Below, in pieces: positions 13,601-24,300 of a stretch of 41,231 nucleotides of DNA. The notes beneath the pieces are model-generated. The model searched no databases. It was not told the origin of the DNA and saw only the letters and a program-made list of their open reading frames with translations. Made by a program: the position numbers and the translations under genes. This DNA comes from Phoronis australis (taxonomy: Eukaryota > Phoronida > Phoronidae): positions 277,932 to 319,162 of the forward strand of contig NMRA01000494.1 in NCBI GenBank assembly GCA_002633005.1, written 5' to 3'. Position 1 is the first letter of the stretch, and every line of letters starts with the position of its first letter.

Positions 13601-14960
13601 ATGTAACAAGCACCAGTATTTTCAAATCAATGAAAAGTTCAGGACAACGAGAACTCCCGACGATTGGTCATTAACATTGTTGAATTTGGTTTTATCAGCT
13701 CATAGTCTTGGTTGTTTGAGGTGTGGACTCGGTGAAAAACTTAACTCATAGTCAGGCTTGGTCTTGATGGTACAATGGTCTTAGCTTGGAAATTATATGT
13801 GTGATCTATCAACTTTACTGGGAGAACATTTAATAAACGTACTTTCCATTTAATATTAACTTAATTTCGTCCGCTTGATGTGCAGTCAATTTTTGGCCAT
13901 GTCCATTGGATTTTTCCTTTCGTACGTCATTCTTGTGTGGTTCAAAACTTCCATCACTTTGCCAGAATCTTGCGCCGACTGTCCCCTCCAACAGCTCACC
14001 CAGCCCCTGATGTTTTCATAAGCTGCCCAGTGCGATATGATGAAGAGCTTATTGGTCAAACCTTGAAATTTACGAAGCTGAATGAAGCTCATAAAGTCCT
14101 GTAAGACGTACACAGTAGGTATTTAAGAACTGACACTCCACGTTTCTATGTCGGCCAAGCTCGCTAACAAAAGTTCGTCTTACTTGTTAGTATCTGGATA
14201 TATAGCTCGGAGCCTACAGTATCTACTGACAATAAACTGGTTTAACTTTCAATTAAATGTTATCCTCTCAATTTAAATTTCTGCGAGTGTTCCACTGCTG
14301 AATTTTGGGCTTAGCTGAGCTGGAGGTATCTCAGCAGCGTCAAACTACAGTAGTTCTTCGCCAAACTAGTCCTTAATTATGCAACCAAAATGACAGCCTC
14401 GTTTACGCCATCAGTTAGTAAATCTATAGTTGAAATTTTCCACTCTAAATAACAGCTCAATACATACAATGTACATAATGAAACAGAAATTGGCTAAATT
14501 TCGAATGACAGATGTCTAGCTTTTTCCTTACAGCTGACATTATATATAACGTGATGCATCGTTGGTGAAACGTAACTTGCAGTACCGATCGTAGATAACA
14601 GTGCAGGTACTGTACATGTATTTGTGTACATGTGTAGTCAGAATAAGCCATTATTCTTCTAAAAACGCATGTATGCGTAAGAAATTCTCCTGTAACTGTG
14701 TGGGGTGGGTGGGAGTGAGGTAGACGTGAGCGCAACCTCTCCCTGCCCAATCGTACAGTTTAACATCTGCCACAGCCCGTTTCACCAGAAATTGTTTAAA
14801 ACTGCACCTCCGTCGACAGCAATTACATCCCTGTACAATTCTTCTTTTTGCGACCCCTCCTTTGATTGATTCTACAAGATCATAAAGACGAATTAAGCAT
14901 TGTAGGGGAGGGTGTGTGCAAAATCTTATTCCGCTTCGTCAAACCTGTGCTCTGTGGCCA
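10614..14960. other. Non-coding stretch upstream of the defensin-like gene
   Basis: A purine-rich AGAAGAATAAGA run lies at 10640-10680. Otherwise there are only short unsupported frames, often antisense pairs (for example 13880-14113). ACATGTA words occur at 11468 and near 14610. I recognise no exon or mobile element. Confidence 0.35.
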
Positions 14961-14965
14961 CTCGA

Positions 14966-14973
14966 TATATAAA
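14966..14973 (+). promoter_or_regulatory. Candidate TATA box of the defensin-like gene
   Basis: TATATAAA, about 325 bp before the first coding exon. If used, transcription would start near 15000 and a 5'-untranslated exon could end at the donor-like GGTAATTG (exon end 15158), joining the acceptor at 15289-15290. This is position and consensus only. Confidence 0.35.
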
Positions 14974-15290
14974 CTAAAGCAACTGCCCATTCTTAACTTA
15001 CAAGAAGTTTTTCAAATCCACAACTCCCAATGGCAATTCTAAAAGAGACGCGTCAAGATACTTGACTATTAAACTGCACCTTGAAACCTTGGGGACACAG
15101 GGAGTACAGGAGACTTAATATCCACATTTGTTTAAGTTTTACATCACAATACGGAAAGGTAATTGCTCTATGGAGGAGGAAAACATTGCGAACACTTATT
15201 CCTATTTCCTTTTAATCTAATGTGAAGCCCTTTTTTTTCTTCCTTTTATATCGTGATATCTCCGTAACTGAATCTTACATTGAATTACAG

Positions 15291-15385
15291 AAAACTAGAA
15301 GCCATGAAGTGCATCGCAGCATTCATTGTATTGATACTGGCTGTGGGTTGTATCCACGCGCTATATAAAGATGGCAGAGAAGGAG
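15291..15385 (+). CDS. Defensin-like gene, signal-peptide exon
   Basis: Begins after an acceptor with a strong pyrimidine tract (CCCTTTTTTTTCTTCC upstream, AG at 15289-15290), so an upstream untranslated exon is likely. The ATG at 15304 opens 27 codons plus one base, and the exon ends GGAG|GTGAG. It encodes the signal peptide and the first residues after it (LYKDGREG). Confidence 0.8.
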
Positions 15386-18300
15386 GTGAGAACAAAAGCT
15401 GTCAATGGTCTGCGCTAAGCTCTGCAAGAATTTAGCATGTAAAATTTTAAGTGATCACTTGCAGTCTTTTTAATGCCTGGTGTATTTCGTTTTCGAAAGT
15501 TTCTTGTGATTTCAAAATGTGAGTATGGTAGAGCTTGGGACTTGGATAAATAGATGGTAACACTTAAAATTAAAAACTATATTTGTCCTACAGTTTAACT
15601 GGCTAAAAGAAAATCGTATTAGGACTCCTAATCTAATAAAATCGATCTCATAATATTTCTTACCGCAATGGTATTCTTTTTCCGCTATCAACTAAACTAT
15701 CGGAACCATCAATTACTTAAAATCTTTTTAAAGTTTTTTGGGTTTGACGACCTTGAAAATTCTGATTTCGAAAATGACCCATCTTTGAAATATTTGTGAT
15801 TTCAGTTCACAACTCAATATCACACCAGCGTGCTCATGTTTCATAACCCCATGACGCTTCGGTTGAGAAGTCGACGATACCTTATATAAGAGTATCGGGT
15901 ACTATGTGGCACTGTTTAGTATAGTACCACGTGGGTTCATAATACTAAATGGTATTGGCTGATTGCCTACCAAGTGAGTCAAGGATCTGCAAATTCAATA
16001 AGTACCAAATGCTTAAAAACTGCCAAAGGGGCAAATATTCTGCATAGGCGGTGTTATGGGGAGCAGGGTGATTGGTAGCGGATGAGGGGGGAGGCTCAGA
16101 CCCAAATTGCGGTGGGATCGCGTTCCCGGTGTTTTTTTTTTTGTTCGTTTTAGTCCATCTACAGATATTCCGAACAGAAGGTCCACATCCCACCTGTGCA
16201 CACGAGGCAACATGTTGCCCATCCTTCTGGTAGTCTAGATCCCCCACTGGTGGGTACACTAAACAGCCTACGGGGCTATAACGCCCTGGCAATCAGGTTA
16301 TAGACAGACTGAGTGAGCATACATGTACCAGCCAGGATGAGAAACATCGGAAGTAACGTGGTGTTGTGGCTTAGATTGTGCGGGAAAAATAGAAAGGCAG
16401 TTGAACAATATAATATGGTGATATACCCCAAACAAGTCTACCATCTAAGAGACACTTATCTAAGCATAGTTGAGAGAGCTATCGACCATACGCCAGAGGT
16501 CAACCAGCAGTGAAAATGTCTTTCCCAAAAGGTAACAAGTGGACATCATAACATGAAGCAACAACCAGGCGTCCGTTGTAATGTCAGTTTCCCTGATATA
16601 CAGTTGCATCAAGGATGAGTTATAAACGTCTTAGCCGCCGAGGATTTGATTCTGGCCCTGGCGGGGTTCCTGACTTCCTTCATACCTCTTCGCCATTGTA
16701 ACCGTGGAAGTATTGCAGAACAAATCACTGAGTTGTGTGGGAATTTGTTTTTGAATTCTGGAAATATCTCCCTTTAGAGTGGTGGGTAGGCCATGTAATT
16801 TGGTGTGACTGATTTTGTTCCCACCGCAGTGCAGAATGATTTACAACGGCTGTTCTTCGAGTCATTTCATCGCCCACAGTTTGGGGATGAACTAGTTACA
16901 CTGTAAGCCTCCCAAGAGTTGACAAAGATATTCTTTATCCCAATTGACTGTAACCACAAGTTCGTGTCACCGGGACTTAGCGTGGGGGAGCAAACGCCCG
17001 TTTGATGATCGATGATCCCAGAATCCACAACCAGTCCAAATTTTGAGCCAGTATTTTTTCGGAGTTAATACAAACATAGTTATATATGCGTGTGAGTGTG
17101 TAATCATCTGCCCGGTAGTCTGATTTGTTCTGGTGTCCAGTCAGCAGTCGGCTTGCCGCTGTGGTAGTATTAATGAAGAATGAATACGCCCGATATCTGC
17201 CATGTTCCACATCCAGTTTCTCCATTGCCAAATGGAGGATAGCGGTAAACCGATAGTGAGTTCTGGCGAAGGTGACGTCGTACGCTTAAAGATCTCCATT
17301 GTTTGGGCCAACCAACTCTGCTATTCGGGAAAAAATGAATAGCTTAGGCTGTCTTGAAAAGCCGCGTCTCAGGTGTTGAGGAGCACATTAGAAGGAACTA
17401 GCTGTTAACTATGTGTCACATTACATCAGGAGTAATCAGTGGTCGTGCGTCAGCAGCTTTTGCACAACGTCTTAAGCTCTCCAGTGTTCCGGTGACGATG
17501 GAGTTGGTGGTAACGTCCGGGTGATCGTCCGCCTTGATGAATTGAAGTACACTCTTGCCAGGTATGATTCGACGGGGCTCACAAACCCCAACATGTAAGA
17601 AAAGTACAAATCCAGATGGTCAATTCCAGGAGGCCAGCACAATGTTATGCTGTTGTCTAATCGAAATAAATGACTGGAGCCCTTTTCCGTACTCTTCAGG
17701 AGTGTTGTTGGAGATGGATGCTCGGATTAGTCTAGCTGCCTCATTGTGAGGATTTTTTGCAGAAATGGGTGAGGTGTTTGCTCTGGCGATGCGTTTGCCT
17801 TTAGTGCTATCGTTCAATATCTTTCCAGCTTTATGAAAGAGATAGCACCGGCAACAGGGTTGATCAAGCGCCAGGATTATGACTGACGGCTTAAAGGCGA
17901 AGGCAACCTTTTTCCATGTCATTTTGAGCTAAAATAATTTGGTTGGTTATCCTAGACATATTTTCCACTTAATTACAGCTTTTCGTAATTCTATAAATTA
18001 CTCGTCCGCTACTCCGGAAGTGACGTTTTAGGAGGCAAGCTTTTCCCGCCACTTGGTTTTGCGTTGACTTTACCGTGCGAATCTGTTCTATTCTACTTTT
18101 GTTTTGTGCTGTTTTTCAACAATTGTCGCCACCACTTTCCATCGGCGACTGTTCTGCGGCAAGATAGGTTAGAGCTCAACTACTTTGGATTTAGGGATTG
18201 TTTAGTGCGTTGTCAGCTGAAAATGGCTGGAGTCGGTGACCCGTATCACAGTGACAATAGTGTGAGTAACGGAGACCTTGTTCACAACAGTGGTGACGAG

Positions 18301-21300
18301 GAACTTTTCGGACATTCAGTGGGTGGGTACATGTTTGAGCCCGAGTATAACGAGGCAGAGTACGCACAGGCACAGGCAGCTGTTGAGAGAAACGAGGCGG
18401 CTACTGAGGACAGACGTGGTGACACATCTTGATGCAAATGCACTGTGTGCGTTGTTATGCCTACCTCAATGGAATGCTTGTGCTGTTCAGAGTCCAACGA
18501 GGCCAAGCCACTACTGGACATGGTTAAGTGGACCTCCGGCATAACACGGATAGAGGAACAATTGTCCCACTTACCAGAGTGTCCCGCGACACACTCCCAC
18601 TGGATGGTAACCTGAGCACCCAAACTGCTTACATCGTGTCGTGTGACTCCCTCGCCACACACCTGGCACCTTCTAAATAGCTCCAACACTTTAGACAAGT
18701 CCACAATAAACTTGTCAAAGTTTGGCTCACCGATCTGTTCACTGGACGACGAATTGTCCTCTTCGCTGGGTGTCGAATTGAGCCTGTAATCACTCCCACT
18801 ACTCAATATCGCTGCAGGGCTGCTTAGAGGCTCTGGGCTGGAGAAAACAGCACAGGGCGATTCACTACTGGTTCCAGGAATTGCACGCTCTGGGGTACGT
18901 TCGGAGGCACGGGTGACACTAGATGTAGTGCCTCCACTGGCTCCAGTCACTGTACTGGCCACAGCTCGCGAGGCTTCTCGCTTCAAAAACACACTTCTCA
19001 GGGGTGGCGACGGGACACTGCCGGGAATCAACACAGACGGAATGGCATCCTTCTTCAGACGTTGTTTCGCAGGGACCTTCATCAGTTCAGCGTACAAATC
19101 CCTTTCGTAATCGGACGACAGAAAGTGCTTGCCACACACAGGGAAATTCTCCACTGCTTTGTGCGTTGCGTGGACGGGTAACGTTGCGTTCTTCACACGA
19201 ACGAGCCAAGTACGGCGAAGTATGTATCGGAAAGCGAAGTGTGCATCGGAAAGCGATGCAAAGGTACTCCCAAAGCGCGCGTGAGCCGATAATTAGTACA
19301 TCCTTGTACACACCAACAGTGTGGCATGTTGACTTACCAGTAAATGAAAGCAAACGACGACGGAACTTAACACAACCGAGGCAGAACCATGACTGACTCG
19401 GCAGCTCTCACAGTCAGACCATATGAAAAGAAATTGGCGCGAAATGCTTGCCTCCTAAAACGTCACTTCCGGAGAAGCGGACAAGTAATTAATAAAATTT
19501 CGAAAAGTTGTAATTAAGTGGAAAATATGTCTAGGATAACCAACCAACCTTATTTTAGCTCAAAATGACATGGAAAAAGGTTGCCTTCGCCTTTAACTGA
19601 TAAATCAGAACGCAGCATTCTTGACACAACTTCGTCTTCGTTTCCAAGTCGCCATTTTACCCGACAAACAACAAGTTGTCGCGTAGAACTTATTTTAGTC
19701 TATAGCTTAGGAAATTGTGCGACGAGAATAGTGAAACGGTTTTGACATGGCGTGTGTGTTATGCAGCTCCAAAAGAAAACCCGTTATTTTTGGGCGTCTC
19801 CTATTCCAAAAAGTGATGTCGAAAAGTGTAACCTATGCATCAATGTGTGTGAACGTCCACAAGAGCAGCTGAACTTGGCAACGTTGCTTGATTTCTCGAA
19901 GGTTAAACACAAATATACTTGTTTTTATTTTGGTGGCTATAGTGTAGTCCTATCTGATTTCGACTCCGGAGTTTCACTCGTCTGGCAACTTTTGTATCGA
20001 CACCTGCTGGATCTCAGCCGTAGTCTAGCGGTAATCCGAAGAAATTGCTGTATTTAAGATTATTTTCACCTAATAGACAACGTTTTGTTTCGTAGCGGAG
20101 GTAATGTAACATTTTTGTTAATCATATTCGCGTACCCTGGCGTTCAACTGAACTTCTCTACAAAATTGAGAGAGTCGATAGGCACAGGGAAGGGCACTGC
20201 ATTACTGAACTCAAAGCCTTGTTCGAGCTGCGGTCACGAAAAAATATACAGCTCAATTACTTTTTGATGAGAATCTATAGAATACGGTCCACCTGTAGGG
20301 CTCATTCCGAATTTATTCAAACATTATATTTAGATTTATGAAGAAGAATTTGTTATTTAGTAAATAGAAATTTTTGCCACTACACCAGACTTTTCATTTT
20401 CTGTAACCATACCACAGCTTAGTGATCACGCTACGTTTAAAACTAACTGAAAGCTACTTTTATGGTATGAAACTACGAAAATGCGAAGTTCATCAAAAGC
20501 TAGGCCAAACTTAAATGTCTTAATGGCGCAATTACGGCGATTTCCCTGCATTAACTTGACTTGGACACAGCCAAAAGTTTCGTTATAAGATTAGAAATGT
20601 ACAAACAGTGCTATCGACTCTACTTTCTTTACTAAGGGGGTCCCACCAAATCTGGCCTTCTTTTCATTTGGTAGAACTTAGAAGATGGCGGATAAAATCA
20701 TCGGTGAATTTTCAATGATTTTGTTCGACAGATCACGAAATCTATCTCAACGTACAGATAATTCGGCATATGCTAACCTAATCACGTGGTGTTCTAAGCC
20801 AAAATTAATACCAGTCCTATGATCTACGTGTACATCCCGATGGCAGAAACAGAAGTTTTTCAGTGATCCAATTTCACAACTCGATTGATCTGAGGAGTAG
20901 CTAAAGTTCAATCAGTCGATTCGAAAGTTGGTAAAACCGGATGACCTACATGTACATGTAAGATAATAGTCATTTTGCCTACACTGTTGTAGCTCTGATT
21001 GTGACGCAGGTGAATTCTTACGCCGGAATTCAAAACTTGTACAACTTTCTTCTTTCAAAACAAAATCATGAGGGATCTACGGAATGAATTTGGTACAAAC
21101 TTTTCAATACAACTTTTTTGTGATATCACAATCTAAGCGTTCTACCGACGTTTACCCCGACTATAAACAGTAAATTTCCGTCGCGGATTCTGTGATCTCC
21201 CTGAGTAACAGAGACAATGTTATTCGTGATTGACTTGTTATATCAGGATATAAAGCGTGGCGAAACCAGTCGGTGCTGATTATATTGCCATACAGTGTAC

Positions 21301-24300
21301 TTAAGAGTGCTCACCACAACTATCCTACACAATCCATAGTTTGTTGAAATACCACTCCAAATCAGTCTGCACACGCCAGAATACGAAAAGCTTCCAAAAA
21401 TAGTAAGTTTTAAAACGTATAATAAGAATCCAAAACTTTTTCACTCAAATATTTAACATTGATGTTGTTGTATATGGAATTTTTCAACCGAGCGATAACG
21501 GGAAAAGAGGCAATTTTGGAAGTTATAATTGAAAGCTTGAGCTCGCCGTGACAATCAAATTGCACACACCACAAATTGCACGGACGCTCGCGAGAGTGAA
21601 GTACGACTGCATTTGATAAGAGACTCATCCTTATTATTTCAGTTCCACCGTCAAGTCCCGACAAAAATTGCCAGAGTATCAATTGCTTCTTGAAATGTAG
21701 GATGATCGGCAATAACGGGGGATACTGTGCCGCTTCTGGTTGTATCTGTGCAGGTACGTAAACAAACTGTACAGAACATAGTATAATAACACAATTGCTT
21801 CTGTTCCGCAAAGCTGTGTGAAAAGTGCGCCTCAGTGTTTAAAATGATCAGCGGCCAACACCAACAATTTTGGTAATTTTTTATCTAAAAGATGCACAAC
21901 TTAACGTAGCAGAATTGTGTAGTAACTTGGCAAGAATCACCACTTCCTTAGTTACAAGTGTTATGGCTTTGTGTCTGCCAACTTCCCACACCTCACGTGT
22001 GCTGTCACCCCACGGTGTCGACCCTAGTACCACCTGCACCTCGTCAATAGATCATTGAGGCAGGAGAAAAGCGTGCATTACTTTTAGGCAAAACGGGTAA
22101 CTTTAAAAAAAACTACATGCATACCGCGTCACAGCAGCAATTAATAAAAACACTAACTTGGACCTATTATGCCTGTTTAGCCCATCCGAATTTTAGACAT
22201 ACGATGGAAGGGTAGACATCATAGGACCAGTGTGGAAAATCACGACTTTGCGAGATTACGGATATTATGCAAGATTTTGCAATGTATTTTAAGTGGGAAC
22301 ACGTGATTTTTGGTACATGTACTGTAAATGTTTAGACTACAGATAACTACTGAACTTCACACTGGAAAAGGCATGCGACGTATCGTGTGCTTCAGAATCT
22401 AGTGGTAGCTTATTAAACATCAACGCGGCGTCTGCAAGATGATGAAACACAATTCCGGACCAGAGTTTTCATGAAAGTGTCCAAAGAAGGGACTCAACTA
22501 AGTTCCCTAAATTAATGAGGACTTGTGACTTGGAAAATACTGATTATCATGTTTAGTTTTCCTACTAAGTCAAACCGAGCGTGAACCATACGTGTAGGTT
22601 GAATTCTCAATATTATGTAAACGTGAACGGACGTGCAAATATAGACCTCAAAAGTCCGTCTGCACGCCACCTATACATATATATGTAAACATTGTATATT
22701 ACATTACCCCCCCCCCCCCCNCCCCCCCCCCCCCTCCTCTCCCGTTATCCCCCGTAATCTCGAGCCCTCGTGGATTTTGAAGAATTATCTCCTAAGGGGT
22801 GTTAGCCACGAAGGGATAATTCTTCAAAATCCACTAGATGAGGTGGATAACGACTGAGAACATGTAAGAAGCAATATATACCACATACTGAACGATAAAC
22901 ATTGCAGTGAATCGGTATACGTACCTTTCTCCATTCGCCTAGACTTTCTACGTCAGAGGCTCGGGGTCTGAAGAACGTGTAGTGTTTTTTTAAGATACGC
23001 CAAGTTACATTGTATTCTTGTTAAAATAATTCTTTTGCTCAAAACAAAATGAAAATATAGCTTGCTTTACACCTTATCATGTCATTCCTCTCAGTGTCTG
23101 AAGTCCAGGGTCCGTAAGTTGTGGTAGGTTTTTACGGACGACCACTTAACAAGTGTGCATGAGTTTGTTTGAGTTACCAGCATCGCATTTGATTTACTGC
23201 AGTGATAAGCCCTCTGGCTGTCTGTGAGTGAAATGTGCCTGAGAATTTGGTTATTTAAACTGTTGCATCTTTCTCAGATACTTTTGATATTTTATCTTAT
23301 GTCAACCACAACAATATGTTTTTGGTCAAAATTGAACCCCATTTGGCAAAGATACGCCTACATATCCGTAATAAATTAAGGTACACATTCCCACGGAATT
23401 GTATTAATGTGTATAAAGTTAATGTTATTACATTTCGTTCAATTGTAGTGGGCTTTAGAGTGATTTTTAAAATTGTCACAAGACTTTACTGTGTAAACAT
23501 CTGCTTTCCAGAAAATTTTAGCAACGCACAAATTCGACTTCCTGAATAAAAAAGTGAAAGAATACTTCAACACTTGGTTTTTGTTGAGACCCTTGATAGT
23601 GGAATACATAAAATTGTAACACCATGCATCACTACCAAGAAATAAAGCTAGCAGTTCGGATAGGCCAAATCCTCTATGCACACATTAAAATAGTTCCATT
23701 GAAGAACGCCACTGCCTGTGACCTGGCATAAAAATGTTTTCATGCTGGGTCTTGGTTAACAGTTGTGTAAGCAACCTATACTCTGGTGGACTGAACTCAG
23801 ACCCTGGTGGACTGAGCTCAGACCCTGGGCGAAATGGCTAAGCTTCCGCCGTAAAAATATCGTCTGTTAAAGTAGGATACCACTGGTTACAAAGTATAAT
23901 ATGAAAGGATCTCAACCATATGTTACACGTATTTAAACTAGAGATCGATGATTTACGCGCACATAATATACACACCGACACAGGCTCACACACACGCGCA
24001 CGCACGCATTCAAACGCACACACACATGCACACACAGGCATTTCTGTGTTTAAGCGGTGGTCCCAATAGCGCAGTGGCTAGCTAGAACGTCTGCACTTTT
24101 ATTAGAAGGTCCCGTGTTCCCGGGTCGGTGGTGGCAGAAATGTTTTTGGAATTATCGTTATTAGGTCACTTGATGTGGCCAACAGGTGATATACAGATCA
24201 GTTCAGCTACACAGGTATACCCCAAATTTGGCTCCTGCCTAGAGGTGCAAAAATAGCACCCAGTCCGAACAATCATCTAATAGTTGCCAAGACAACTGAA

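Larger units (their letters stand above)
17895..19592 (-). mobile_element. THAP-type DNA transposon (Kolobok-like), 1.7 kb, internally deleted
   Basis: Ends are perfect inverted copies (AGGCGAAGGCAACC at 17895; its complement ends at 19592) and stay similar for about 159 bp on each side. Both are bordered by TTAA (17891-17894, 19593-19596), the target-site duplication of Kolobok and piggyBac elements. The THAP transposase fragment inside favours Kolobok. Two convergent genes, one per strand, start near opposite ends and run into each other in the middle around 18510-18540, both lacking their 3' parts. This suggests an internal deletion of a longer two-gene element. The flanks form one broken dispersed module whose unbroken copy is at 36.2 kb. 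Confidence 0.8.

Noticed and set aside
17620-17922. Intact 100-codon gene start at 17922
   Set aside because: The first ~11 codons belong to the transposon's inverted repeat; the rest is the decayed recombinase.
21410-21811. 133-codon - strand frame over the cysteine exon
   Set aside because: It is the antisense of the defensin-core exon; the + strand exon has splice sites with matching phases and the cysteine pattern.
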